Below, one piece after another: positions 35,568 to 47,595 of a stretch of DNA of 64,000 nt; position 1 is the stretch's first letter, and the number at the start of each line of letters is the position of its first letter. Source of the stretch: Cryptomeria japonica (taxonomy: Eukaryota > Streptophyta > Pinopsida > Cupressales > Cupressaceae); NCBI RefSeq assembly GCF_030272615.1, contig NC_081412.1:27297001-27361000 (forward strand), in the 5' to 3' direction. Under the pieces are notes generated by a model. The model was not told the origin of the DNA, did not search any database, and saw only the letters and a list, made by a program, of their open reading frames with translations. The position numbers and the translations under genes are program-made.

Positions 35568-35950
35568 ATCTACCCCTTTGGCATTCATGACAACATTGAA
35601 TATGAAAAAGGTCCAAGTGCCAAGGAATGTCAACAATCTCCCAAAAGAGAAAAGACTAATAAAAAATAACTCCCCCTGAGATTAACATCTTCTCCCAAAA
35701 GATTTGACTGTTTTTCACATGAATACCTTATAACTCCCCCTGAAATTAACATCTTCTCCCAAAATATCTGACTATTTTTCACATGAATACCTTTTCCCCC
35801 TTTGACATCAATGACAAAGGATGGATACCAAACCAAGAATACTGAACTAAATAGTTGACTACTCCCCTTGAGTAGTAGCACCATCTTCATCAACTTGGAT
35901 AAGAAAAAGTATGTCTGATAAGCTCACCGGATTGATGGATCCCTGCATCT
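35568..35950 (-). other. Copia-B polypurine tract and 3' untranslated region with 64-bp tandem repeat
   Basis: The complement of 35568-35579 reads AAAGGGGTAGAT against the LTR. Further in, 35669-35732 and 35733-35795 are two copies of a 64-bp unit, each beginning with ACTCCCCCTG, the complement of another purine tract. One more C-rich run lies at 35793-35801. The repeat therefore multiplies candidate plus-strand priming sites. Confidence 0.8.
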
Positions 35951-36600
35951 CTAAGTCTCTTCCAGAGGGTTCGTAACCCCCAACTGATCTCTAAGATATT
36001 CAAAAGTGACTTTAGGCAATGGTTTTGTTAGAATATCTACAATCTGCTCCTTAGTAGGCACATAAACAAATATGACTTCCTTTGCTTCAACCTTTTCCTT
36101 CAAGAAATTATACCTTATAGAAATATATTTTGATTTGGAATGAAATACTGAATTCTTTGACATATCAATTGCAATAGTATTATCACAGTGAATAACAATA
36201 GGCTCATCATAGCTTACCCTTATATCCTTTAACATTTGTTTCATCCATAAAATCTAAGTACAGTTGGTACCAGCTGCAACATATTCTGCTTCAACAGTAG
36301 ACATTGAAGTGCATGATTTTTTCTTACTAAGCCATCAAACCAACTTCTTCCTAAGAAAAAATGCAATGCCAGTAGCTCTCTTCCGGTCATCCACATCTCC
36401 TACCCAATTAGAATTTGTATATGCACATAATGTGAAGTCATTATTCTTTGGATACCATAACCCAAAGTCTGTTGTACCTACCAAATATCTGAATATCCTT
36501 TTGACAACAATATCATGAGTTTCTCTAGGATCTTAGTGAAATCTAGAAGCAATACAAACAACATTCATTATATTAGGTCTAGTTTGAGTTAGGTACAACA
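35951..36600 (-). pseudogene. Copia-B RNase H, broken
   Basis: The C-terminal part (35951-36244) is open: KQMLKDIRV, HCDNTIAIDMSKN with a catalytic Asp, HSKSKYISIRYNF and VDILTKPLP. Upstream, an amber codon in the phrase CT-stop-ILW (36253-36255 region), where Copia-A has Gln, and a frameshift near 36310 break the link to the AEYVAA motif. Confidence 0.88.
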
Positions 36601-37140
36601 AACAACTAATCATTGATTTGTATCTCCTATTGCAACCAGGGTATAAGTCTCTCCATAATCAATTCCTTCTTCCTGTGAATAACCTTTGTAAACCAATCTA
36701 TCCTTGTTCCTTACAACTTGACCTTCCTCATTCAATTTATTCCCAAAAACCCATTTAGTTCCAATAATGTTCTTGTCTTTAGGTCTAGGTATTAGTTCCC
36801 ATGTCTTATTCTTTTCAATCTGATCTAATTCCTCTTCCATTACTTTTATCCAATTTTCATCCTTACTTGCTTCAATAAATGATTCTGGTTCAATTTGAGA
36901 AATTAAACATACCTCTTCAGCAACTAACCTTCTCCTAGTCATCACACCTTTCCTTTTATCTCCAATGATTTAGTTTTGCATACCTGGGAGTCTTTGTATT
37001 TTCTTGATTTGTTGACTCATTTTGTTGTTCATCTGTCACTATTGAATTTTTTGATGCTATCGATGTCATTGGTTCACTCTTTTGAACTGATTCTTGCATT
37101 ACCGATTTTGGTCTGACAAATTCATCTTTTGGTTCTATTA
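36601..37140 (-). pseudogene. Copia-B RT N-terminal fragment; palm domain deleted
   Basis: 36610-36945 encodes the start of RVT_2 ([47 protein letters not shown]). The frame then jumps within a few codons to the phrase that in Copia-A lies just before RNase H (RYKSMI). Compared with Copia-A, roughly 620 bp including both catalytic Asp motifs are missing at about 36640. The linker up to 37140 is frameshifted and ends at insert G. Confidence 0.88.
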
Positions 37141-37199
37141 GTCTGCGCTTGTATTATGTCTTTTTTGCGTTCTTTAAATTTTTCCCCTTTGCAATTTTT

Positions 37200-37520
37200 C
37201 TTGAACTAAACCTCTCGCTTGAACCATTCTAGAGTTCAAGGTTCAACTTTAAGTGTGGTATGTGGTATAATGGTTTTGTTTTTAATAAGGCGCTAAAGGT
37301 CTTGGTAGTCATAGTTCATTGAACTTGAATCGTGAACCTTTCTAGTGGTTCAAGGTTCAAGGTTCAACATGTTAAAGCAAGTCTTGTGTAATTCATGTTT
37401 TATAATGGGTAAGCTTAGGCATGTTCATGTGTTTTACACTAATGTTGTTTTGAACTTGAATCTTTGAATTCCTATTGGAAGGGTTCAAGGTTCAAGGTTC
37501 AAAGTTTGAGGTTTGATGAC
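37200..37520 (+). repeat. GGTTCAA repeat cluster in insert G
   Basis: Short direct repeats of ggttcaa occur in tandem at 37234-37247, 37348-37369 and 37482-37503. Looser 'tgaacttgaat' half-sites lie near 37319 and 37452, giving imperfect inverted pairs. The spacing is about 115-135 bp. They may be upstream regulatory repeats of the gene remnant or simple-sequence growth. Confidence 0.6.
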
Positions 37521-38023
37521 TTTGGAGATAAAGTGAACAAGTGTCGACATATAGGGAATATTCAGGATTTAAAAGATGAACCTCGAGAAAATGAATTGTG
37601 ATGAAAATCCGTACTTGGGAATAATCATTCCAAGTAATCATTTCAAGTAAAGGATATGGAGGAGAAAAGAATTGTTATTAATTAACTGTCAGAATTTAAT
37701 CTTTTCGGCATGATTTGGCACAGATGAGTATGCAGTTTTCAAATCATGACGAATCATGCGACCGATATTTTAGGCCAGTCCCTAAGATCTATTTTATTTA
37801 AAACAAGTTACTTGCCTTTATTATTTGCCCAATTTGGTAAGTAGAAGATTAGCATAGGTAAAATTTATTGCTCCCGACTCTGTGAATTCTCAGTTTTGCA
37901 TGAAAGGTGAGCTCAATTTCTTCCTCTTTTCTCATTGGTTTTCATAAATTGAAAGTGTTATTTGATACTTCAGTCAGTTCAGTCAATTCTTCCTGCTATG
38001 CATTTTCTGATTGTAAAGCTAAA

Positions 38024-41000
38024 ATGAGACCGAAAGTACCTCAAATAGACTAGAAATCTTGGTTAGTTAGTTCCCTACCTGACATAGGAGATGCTTTTCT
38101 GTCGTCAGTAGACTTAGAAGAATTCCATGAAAAAGTGTGAAATTTTGCTGGTTCCCCTTTGATGCAAAAATTTTTAGAGAGTGGGTTGGTAGAAGCAGCA
38201 ACATTTCCTCCAGTTGTGTCATGTCCAGAAGTAGTTTTGGAATGTATGAGCATATATGATCCTGTAGAGAGGGGTATAACAAACGTAGAGGGTAAGGTTT
38301 TGGTTGCAATTAGTCAGGAGGTTATTTTTGTCATAATGAAAATACCAAAGGAGCAATATGAGGACTGGACGGTATGCAAGTTGCGAGGACTTTTCTCTGA
38401 GAAGACGTCATGTTATAGGAGTGTCATTGCAAGAAATTGGTTACTAAAATTTTAAAGGGGGGTTGAAGAATGCCAAGCCCATTAACCGGAGAGCATCTGA
38501 TTTAGGAATTAAGGGACATAGTCATTTTATTACATAGAATGTGGGGAAATCAAATAGCCTTTTATTGGGAGGACTGGATGTATTTCTTTATTCAGGTCAT
38601 TTTTGGCGAAAAGAGATACATATATTGGATAGAGTTAATTGCAAAAAAAATGCATGAGGGTTTATTTCCATATGTCTTCTTACCTCATATACTGTTTAGC
38701 CTGCACTCGTCAATGGGTAGGTTTGTATCATGAAACTTGGCAGAATGATATGAGGATAAATATGAGTATCACCCACATTTGCAACAACATAGGGTCACTG
38801 AAAATTATTACAAGGTTCATAATATTTTTCTTGGCAAGTTGGTATTTGAGTTGAAAGGAGATATTCATAAGAGATTAATTGAGGAAGTTATGTAGTTTAT
38901 AAACATATATGGCAACTTCTATATTTAGTTCTCCAGGTTCACTTATTTGAGGGTGGTAGTTTTGAAGGAGACCCCTACAAATTGCCGAGATATGTCTTTG
39001 ACAGGCAAGTGTTAATTGAATTTTGTAGGCAACTTGCTCATATAGATAAGAAATATGGGGAAGAACGCCAAACAGGGGTTTATTTTCCTATTGAACTGAC
39101 ACATTATACTTGTAACAGTGTTTCAGATGCTTTGAATTTGGAATTAGAGTTCAAAAGGTTCAACTTTCAGTTGTATTTTCCTCGCACTGAGTTTGATATT
39201 AAAGGATTTGCAATGACACACTTTACACTCAAGGAGAATTTTCGACATGTACCCAATCTAGAAGACTTTTCGGCGGATTGTGTAAATGAGTATGAAGTCT
39301 GAAGGAGAGCTCACTTAAGACTCACAATGCAATAAATTAGGGATTAGGGTCTGAAGATGAACTCTGCAAATATTGTTGATGATGAAAATGATTTGCCTGA
39401 TTCTCAATTTGTTGATGATAGGCAGCAAGGAGTAATAACAGAGATTGACTGGAAAAAAGATGAAGAAGAACAAATTCAAACTAGGACAATATTGGTCATT
39501 CAAAGAACATAGAAGTGGCTTAAAAAGTGAAGACTGAGTAGAAGCTCAAGGAAAGATTCAACCTCACCCACTAAGGTCTTGGTATCTAATTCTCTTGTCC
39601 CATCTTGTGCTGCAGGTTCACAGAAACAAGGAAAAGGAGGACAAAGAGCAAAGACAGTGTAAATCAAAGAGGAGACAACTTCTATCAGAATCACCTGCTC
39701 CAGAACAAGGGGCAAAAGACAATCCTTTCCTATTGATACTATGGTAGTTGTCCTTGAGATGGATACCACCTCAATTGATCCAAACAAAGAACAACAAGGC
39801 CTGGTTGATGGGGGTAATAATCAACAGGAGCAGGAAGCCTTAAATGCAGTTACTACAATGGTAGTAAGGGATGGAAAGGAAACTGGAACTGATCCAGATA
39901 AGTCTCAAGTTCTTTCAAGACTAGTATGGTTAGAAAATAGGTTAAGCAGGAAGAAGAGAAACATTGTTCCAGCCTCAATTCCAATAGAGGACATGGTGAG
40001 TAAATGTCTGGGAAAAACTCCTAAAGCGAAGAAGTCAAAAACTATGTCAAAAATTGATTTTGATGCAGATAGTGGGAACTGGATCGAAGAGATAGCACGT
40101 CCATTAACAGATGAAAAGATAGAAAACCCTACAGCTCAGGACTTTACTGTTGAAAAGATAAATATTGGAACTACTTCTCGAGCTATAGATGTTCTTCATC
40201 TTGAGGCTTCAATAAATAAGATCATAACTAGGATCGAAAAGACAAGAAGGATAAGCATCAGATCAAAGAAATGTTATGAAGGATGGCAGAGTATATTGAG
40301 GAAATCAATGGTCCGAACCCTCAACCTTTGTCACAGATTCCAATGTCCTTCGATCCTAAGTCCCCTACAAATCAGAAGACTCTGGAACAAATACAAAAAT
40401 GTAGGTTGATCATAGAAACTATGATGGAGTGGTTAGAAAGAATTCTGAAGTCTGGTGCAGAATACTTTGTTAATTTAAGCAGAGTATATGATGGGGCGAT
40501 ACAAGTGATGAAGGAGTTGGAGGTCAAAATCATCAATTAGAAAAATGAGGAAGCTAAATGGGCATCAAAAGATGCACAAATGCGAGAAGTGTAAAATTAT
40601 AGGGTAATGAAGTTTCTTGCTGAAAAACTTGTGGTAGGCTTGGATGATAGTATTTTGTATGTGTGCTAGAGGAACATTGAATAGAGAAATTCCCTGATAA
40701 AACAGGCTTATGAGGACTTCACGAAACTGGTAAATCAACTAGCAGAATTAGTTATCTCCATGAGAAATGAAATCGTGTGCATTGGGATCAAATGTCTAAA
40801 ATATGATGGAAGAACCCTTGAGACGATTGAGGTTATAATAGAATCATTTAAGGGAAAAATCAATTATGTGAAAGAAGCTAAGGGTTTAGTTCCAGATGAC
40901 TTAAGTGTCATTGCTAGGATTGAATCACTCCTGTTTTTATGCATCAGACATCTGGATAGTCACTCCAACAAAGTTGCACAGGTTCATAGGCAAAAAGAGG

Positions 41001-41110
41001 TTTGGAAGAAACGAATGGCACACGTGGAATTACCTTATAACACAATCATTCAGCACTTTGCCACTGTTCATGCGGATTGGAAGAAAGAAGCAGTTACCAG
41101 AACTGCATAG
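38024..41110 (+). pseudogene. Gene-like pseudogene in insert G, family unknown
   Basis: Begins at ATG 38024 (MRPKVPQID, then a stop) and continues in pieces: 38159-38455 (FPPVVSCPEVVLECMSIYD, VIMKIPKEQYEDW), 38982-39302 (RYVFDRQVLIEFCRQL, GVYFPIELTHYTCN, LYFPRTEFDIKGFAM), 39741-40409 (Lys/Glu-rich) and 40760-41110. All are on one strand and in plausible order for a protein of about 900-1,000 residues. I recognise no named domain. The general plan, a globular front and a Lys/Glu-rich helical tail, resembles Copia-C ORF2. A possible short intron (GT at 37907, AG at 37973) lies in the 5' leader. Confidence 0.5.
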
Positions 41111-41957
41111 TAATATTTTTCATTGATGATAGGTCCTGTTCACTTGTTAGTTGCAAAAAAAATTATTTTTGTTTTAATACAAGTTTCACTGACTTTGCGG
41201 GGCAAATTTTTTTGGTTTTCCGTGTTTCCTGTTATAACCGTTGGCTACATTGTGGCTATATATCTATGTTTTTGAGACTTTAGAAGTTTCGATAAACTAT
41301 GATTTTTTTAGCATTAAACAATATCTATTTATATTTTGAATTCCTTGGAACTGGATTGACTGATTTATGAATGAAAATGATTATGGTGTGCAGTCTTTGA
41401 ATCTATGCGTTTAAAGATTGGTGATCTTTCTTAGAAAATATACTATATGCATGATACCATTATTCTTATCAGTCAATTCTATGTTTTCTATAATTCATTG
41501 CTATTATTACTTGTTAGTAGATTCATTGTGGATTGAGTTGTGTTGATCCCCCTTGCCCTGTGAGGCATGAGAGAGTATCGATCAGAATCAATACTGCTTT
41601 GTACTTGCTTTGCTCTGAATTTATGGAATGAACCCATGTGAGAAACAAAGTCTATGAGCTCTTATTTAATCTTCAGAATATTCTCTTTGTTTTATGTTAA
41701 TGGCATTCCTTTGTGTTGATAGATGAATGCTAAAGCCTTTCCATTCTTTCTGGTTAAAAGCATCTTCATTTCAAAGATTTTCTGTGTAGAATTCAATTGC
41801 AAATCATATGAGGAGTTTCCCTCTAATGCAGAGAATTGATTTTGATTAGTTCATCCAACTGTTGGTTTATTTGTATCCTTTGATTAAGGGGTGTATAGAA
41901 TTCATATTACTATTTAGAGAAAACAAATATTATAATTTCAAGAAAGGGACAAATCTA

Positions 41958-42804
41958 TTACCCAATAGGTCCATAATCATATGATCTGATCCGATTACTG
42001 CCATGCTCATCCACCTTGACATTTATGCTTTCCATTATCCTATTCAATCTTTTGTTATAACATCTATATGATTTTGTCTTAGTAGAATAACCCAAACATA
42101 TTCCTTCATCCCTTCTAGGATAAAAATTTCCTAATGCATCATCTCTTCTAATGTAAGATGTTCTTCCAAAAAGTTTGAAATATTTGACAGTAGGAATATG
42201 ACTAAACCATAATCCATAAGGAGTCTTACCGGTATCACCTTTGATGTGTACTCCGTTGAAAGTGTATACCGCTGTATTGACAACTTCTATCATCATTGTC
42301 ATCCAAAATTGTTTTGTTCTTCCTTTTCACTAATCCATTCTATTGTGGATTCCTAGGTGCAGAAAATTGTCTGCTAATACCATTCCTTTCACAAAAGTTT
42401 TTGAACTCACCGGATGTAAACTCATCGTCATGATCTGATCTTAAGCATTATATCTTCACTCCTGTCTTAGTCTCAACCATAGCTTTAAATATTTTGAATT
42501 TCTCAAGAGCTTCATATTTTTCTTTCAAAATTGCTACCCACATCATTCTATAATAGTCATCAATAAGTAACATAAAATATATATCACCTTGAAAGCTTTT
42601 AGTCCTTGCCAGTCCACACAAATCAGTATGAATAAGATCAAGAATTTCATTAGATTTATCATGTATACTTCTGAAAGAAGTTCCAACTTGCTTACCCATT
42701 TGACATTCTCTACATACCGGATTATGAGGCTTAACTATCTTGGGAAAATCTCTGACAACCGGTATTGAAATGATCTTCACTATGCCATAACCAACTTTCA
42801 TCAA
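41958..42804 (-). pseudogene. Copia-B integrase, broken
   Basis: 42448-42804 carries the zinc-motif CREC, the catalytic HTDLCG and the phrase LLIDDYYRMMWV, then a TAA at 42445-42447. The following bases preserve a degenerate SDNGGEF motif (SDHDDEF). 41958-42302 encodes the core end (TPYGLWFSH) and the basic linker (YNKRLNRIMESINVKVDE). The region from 42303 to 42445 is frameshifted. Insert G begins at 41953, at the start of the RT linker. Confidence 0.88.
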
Positions 42805-43200
42805 TTTGATAAATCAAGCAAGTCTTCTCACCGGAGTTCAAATGAAAGATATTACCTTTGGTCTGAGTTCCAGAAGCAATTTCCAAACCAAATCTATTAA
42901 TGATCTTATATTTTCTATCCTTGAATTGCAAATGAAATCCTCTATCCACCATCTGACCTACACTTAAAAGATTATTCTTTAAGCCTTCAACATAATAAAC
43001 ATTATCAGTGTTATTCTTACAATTCAATGATATTGTTCCTTTGCCTTTGATCCTACACGCCTTGTTGTCTCCAAATTAGACCAATCCACCATCAAATTCT
43101 TGCAATATTAAAAAATTTCTCCTGTCACCAGTCATGTGATGCCAACATCCTCTGTCTATGACCCATTTATCCCACTCTTCAATTTTTGCAGCTAAAGATT
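42731..43200 (-). pseudogene. Copia-B protease and pre-integrase region
   Basis: 42731-43027 encodes VYYVEGLKNNLLSVGQ and NIFHLNSGEKTCL, the protease-to-integrase linker. Upstream, at about 43120-43165, the active site reads WVIDRGCWHHM. The catalytic DSG has become DRG, and a stop separates it from the downstream frame. Compare the intact DSG in Copia-A at 3714-3722. Confidence 0.87.
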
Positions 43201-43439
43201 TTTCTTAAGTACGAGTTATTTCAATGACAGATTCTGGAGAATCATCCTTAATAACAATAAAGACCCAATCTTTCCTGAAGGAACCTCCATTACTGGATCC
43301 ACTCATAGGTTCATCATTATCATCACCAACATAGTAAAATTATTTGTCCTTATTCCTTCTGAATCTAGGTTTCCAGCTAGTCCTTTAGGAATTCTTCTAC
43401 CAATTAGGGCTTCCAACTCTTCAAGTTCTCTTTCTTCTT

Positions 43440-44180
43440 TCTCAATTTCCTCCATATCCTTAGCATACATCTTTTTCCAATCTATCTTCTACTTACCAGA
43501 GGAAGATTCTTTAAATGTAGTCTCAGTTTTAGTAGCACTTTGAGCTCCAAGTTCTTCAAGTTCAAAAGCAGATAATTTCCCAAGTAATGTATCTCTAGTC
43601 ACAGGGGTACTTGAGATTGTTTGGAGTTCATTTATAGCAGTAGCCTTAATTTTGTAAGCCAAAGGTAGAACTCTCAGAACTTTTGACGCTATCTCATCTT
43701 CATTGACTAATTCACCACAACATTTGATACCCATGATGATCTCATTGACTCTATCCATGAAAGAACTTATCTTCTCATCTTCTTCCATCTTCAAAGTTTC
43801 ATACCTTACCTGGAAACCTTCAAGTTTAGCAATCTTTACTACCTGGTCACCTTCATAAAGAGTTTCAAGCTTCAACCAAATCTGCTTAGCATTCTCCAAT
43901 TCTATGACATTCAATATCTTTTCATCAGATAGGGTGCTCAACAATGCTTCTTTTGCTCTTACATCATTTTCAGCTCTCTTTTGTTTATCAGCAGGTGTCG
44001 GTGTTCTAGAATTAGGATCATGAGGTATATAGGTCCTTTCTCCACTATCTCCCAAACTTCAGCTCCAAGACATCTGAGATGAATCTTCATTCACTCCTTC
44101 CATATTTTGTAATTTGTACCATCAAATTTGGAACCCTCCTTCCAGTAGGGATTGAGTGTAGAACTTCATGCTAATGCCAT
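43440..44180 (-). pseudogene. Copia-B gag, zinc knuckle deleted
   Basis: A Met near 44180 (MALA, then a stop in this copy) opens the frame: FDGTNYKIWKE followed by TGA at 44091-44093, then MKIHLRCLGAEVW. The main open piece (43489-44055, 188 codons) carries LETLYEGDQ, KLEGFQVRYETLKMEEDEK and INELQTISS. Past it the frame reads RRIPKGLAG and then jumps over the zinc knuckle (a deletion near 43374). The TGA is shared with Copia-D. Confidence 0.88.
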
Positions 44181-44222
44181 CAGATCTTCTCAAGCTGTTA
44201 AGCTTCTATAGAGAGGACCTCA

Positions 44223-44235
44223 CTCTGATACCAAT
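44223..44235 (-). promoter_or_regulatory. Copia-B primer-binding site
   Basis: Minus strand ATTGGTATCAGAG next to the LTR start at 44236, matching the initiator-Met tRNA complement. Confidence 0.9.
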
Positions 44236-45097
44236 TGTTAGAATGCACTGATACTGGGAGTAAACTAAGAGGGGGGGGGTGAATCAGTTTACTAACAATA
44301 TACAGAACTAATGCATATCAAAACATTATAACCGGGAATACCAAGAAACCAACACAATGAAGATTATAACATGAAAGCACAACACACATAACACCAATAT
44401 TTTGATGTGGAAAACCTAGAAAGTAACAAACCACAGTGGTAAACCCTACCCACAATCAAATGAATACTCTGCAGTAGTATTGTGAATAATTACAATGGGA
44501 TTTGCACTTGCAGAAAGGCCAACAACCTAGAGTGCACTGCTCATCACAAAGGGAAGTCTTACTGACTTACATAAACATCGGACTACAATCCGGAAAGAAA
44601 TGAACTGTGAAATTAGCATCTATTAATTCTTGATACAGTTTTGGTTAAGCACTGATGCCTTCTATGCAATACAAAACCTTTCCAAACTTCACTAGAATGA
44701 TATGAATTTGTTCGTACATAAACCTTTTTCTGATAATGCAGACATAATCAATGATAACCATAACCATTCTATTACATGAATAAGTCACCTATAAATACAG
44801 ATCATCAACCTTATTGACAAGATCTACTAAACCCTAAACCCATAAACCCATAATTACGAAAATTACATCACATGATACCACCAGACCAATATTATGATTT
44901 ACATTAAATAGCATGGACCTAAATCAAGTATCCAAACAATTATATGGAAATTCCACTAAGACCAAAATCCAACACGCTTCACCAACTGATAGAAACCCTT
45001 AGTGAAATAACAAAAAGTTTAACTAGATCCAAATAAGACCATCATAACAACATGCCATCCAATGCAAAGTCACTGAATACTCAGGATGCGATCAAGA
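44236..45097 (-). repeat. Copia-B 5' LTR, segment 1
   Basis: TGTTAGAATGCACTGATACT at 44236 to CAAGA at 45093-45097, the left duplication of S2. The rest continues at 48863. Confidence 0.92.
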
Positions 45098-45862
45098 TGT
45101 CGGCATTTGATTATTTCATCTGAACCAGTAATTGTTTGTTTTCTTGATGCAACCGGTACATGTTTGATTTGTAAAGAGATTAGATTGTTGTATGATGACT
45201 ATGTTGTCATTGGTGACAACTATGTTTCTACAGTTCAACCAGTAAGGTTCAACCGGTAAGCAGAGACATTTTTTATCAGAATCGGTAATTAGGACTTTAA
45301 CCGATAAAAGATAGACAAAATAATATTCTAACAACCGGTACAGGAAATTTATGAAGAATGGGATGATGCGGTTTTGCAGTAGCAATGAAGACTGGCAAAT
45401 GAAGTTATTTCCATGATCGCATGTGCAGATTCAATCAGATGAACAAGATTTGAGTGACAGAGAAGGTATTCAGATGGACATTCAACTGATAGTGATGAAA
45501 ATCACTTAGATTGGTAAACCGACACAAAATTTGATGTGTTTAGTTGGTGGACAACTTATGTAAGGTGTGTAATGCAAGTTTGTCTAGATTCATTGAACCT
45601 AGGGAATGAGGTATGAAGTGGGTTATGAGTATGAGCTTGAATGTGTAAGAAATCATTCACGAATTTTGTATTTCTAATTGTGTAGTGATCAGAGGAGTTT
45701 TGAGATGAAGTAGATGTGATGTTGTAGTGCTCTGAAGTGGATATTATCAGACACCAAAGGTGTTAAGAAGAGATCATTTGATCTTATTGTCTCCCTAATA
45801 GTTGTAGCATGAAAATCCTCTCACAAGGTCACTCTTAAGAGGGTACAGTCAAATCCTAACAG

Positions 45863-47595
45863 TGTTAGTTAGATTAGAGGGGGGGGTGAATCAGATAACC
45901 TTACAATTCAAAATATTCTTCAGATTCAACCTCGGTAGAACTTACTTGATATGCAACTATGACAGTAAATCATTCAAACTCATAAAATGATAAACTTGAA
46001 ACATCAAAATGCATTTAAAACCATATTTAACGTGGAAACCCAAATAGGGAAAAACCACTATGGGATTTCAGACTCACTAAGAAAATATACTCTTCTAGAG
46101 AATGCTCGGTTAAAAGCCAATCCTGTTAAAGATTACATAAACACATTGATAGATGTGACCCGGTCAAGGGATTTCCCTCAGATCTATCAGAATCTTGTAC
46201 TTTGTTAGAAATGACCTTGTTAAAGGATTTCAAACACTCATTCTAATTAAATTGTCATGTCTAATTAAATAAATATTTTATTTATTTAATTATCTAAGCC
46301 TAATTCTTCTATTAATTAAATAAATCCTTATTTATTTAAATAATTCATTTATCCTCTTCTAGCCTTATTTCTCATTTAAATAAATACATTTATTTATTTA
46401 AATTATCCTTTTCCTAAATTAAATAAATATTTTATTTATTTAATTGTCCTACTTCTTTTATTAATTAAATAAATATTTATTTATTTAATTAATTCATTAT
46501 CCTTTTCTACACATGACACATGTCATTCATCTCTTAATTCATACACTACCTACCCCTTTCATTATTTTATTATTTCCTTTACCTACCCTCTAATCCTAGC
46601 TGACCTCTCTTTTTACACCTCTCAATCTTATCCCTCCATTTCATATTGTGTCTTCTATTTAAGGAGATGCTTTCTTCATTGTCAGACCCTAATCACTCAT
46701 GCTAATGAGCTAACTACTTGATCAATTGACTACACTACGATCCTACTTGCAACCACATTCCGTTCTTTGTTGAGCTCTTATGCATACAAAAATCTGAGAG
46801 CAAATATATCAAGCAAGATCAATGGAGATAGGAAGAATGGAGATCAAAACCCTATTGGACATGTGATGGTATAATCTTTGTGATTTCATTTGATTTACAT
46901 TGTCTTAGGTAATCTTCATATGTTATGGTGGATCTTTGTTCATTGTTAGGCTAGGGTTTTGTGGTTGGATTCATTTTAGCCTTTCAATATTGTTGTTATT
47001 GTTATCCATTTTCACCATAAACAGTATTTATTCATCCAATGTATTCTGTTATTGCTCAGTTGATACTCGGTAAATACTGAACTTTACTCGATAGACATTT
47101 TGTATTTGTCTCGGTAGTATTGCTTGCTGATGACACTTTGGTGACTCCTTTCTTCTTTAACTGACATCGATAACCTTGGTTTTTACCGACTAGCTCCTTG
47201 CACGGTAAAATAGAACGGTATCGAACCTTTACTCATTCTATTACATGAAATCATTTCTCCTTCTTATTCAGTCTTCGAATACACATATATAGGATATCAA
47301 AACAATCAAAATAACATAATCTCATCACTGTCTAACTCGGTAATAGTTGCCCATTGAATAACTTATTAATCCCCTTCATTTTCACATTCTTTCTGTCACT
47401 TACTGACATATTTATACTCATCAAAACATACTCTTTAAGATATGGCAACATCATACTGAATCAGAAAATCAATTGCTTGACATCAATGACAAAATAATAT
47501 CATTAAGACAGTAATCAACCTTTATCAATTATATCATCAATCTCCAACAACCCTCTCAATATCCTCATACCAACAAACTTATTGTAATGCCAACA
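45863..47595 (-). repeat. S3: copia-type solo LTR containing S4
   Basis: TGTTAGTTAGATTAG at 45863 to GCCAACA at 47595, flanked by perfect AACAG duplications (45858-45862, 47596-47600). It has the G-run before TGAATCAG at 45880-45895. Its interior is interrupted by an AT-rich gypsy LTR. The 73-codon frame at 45987-46208 lies in LTR sequence and is not a gene. Confidence 0.87.
46236..47023 (+). repeat. S4: gypsy-type LTR (AT-rich family)
   Basis: 46240-46500 is about 98% identical by eye to 63748-64000 (S6), built of taattaaataaat units. A TATA-like TCTATTTAAGG lies at 46654-46664. The right end is placed at CACCATAAACA (47023), which resembles the Gypsy-B terminus CACCATTACA. The left end lacks the TGTAGACACC start seen in S6, so the boundary is uncertain and no duplication was found. 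Confidence 0.6.

Larger units (their letters stand above)
37141..41953 (+). mobile_element. Insert G: 4.8-kb insertion with 7-bp target duplication
   Basis: Flanked by TCTATTA at 37134-37140 and 41954-41960. The Copia-B coding phrase is continuous when the insert and one copy are ignored. The ends are gtctgcgcttg and gaaagggacaaa. I see no LTR pair, no terminal inverted repeat, no CTRR/TC Helitron ends and no 3' A-tail. It contains a plus-strand gene-like pseudogene with upstream and downstream noncoding parts. The transposition mechanism is unknown: a variable-length duplication would suit a LINE-type event, and a 7-8 bp one a DNA transposon or Pack-type element. Confidence 0.75.

Noticed and set aside
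37141-41953. Insert G as a LINE-mediated processed gene copy
   Set aside because: No A-tail at the 3' end, a long noncoding upstream region, and a possible leader intron argue against a simple retrocopy. Not excluded, but unsupported.
37141-41953. Insert G as a Helitron or LTR element
   Set aside because: A perfect 7-bp duplication is incompatible with Helitrons, and no direct terminal repeats were seen.
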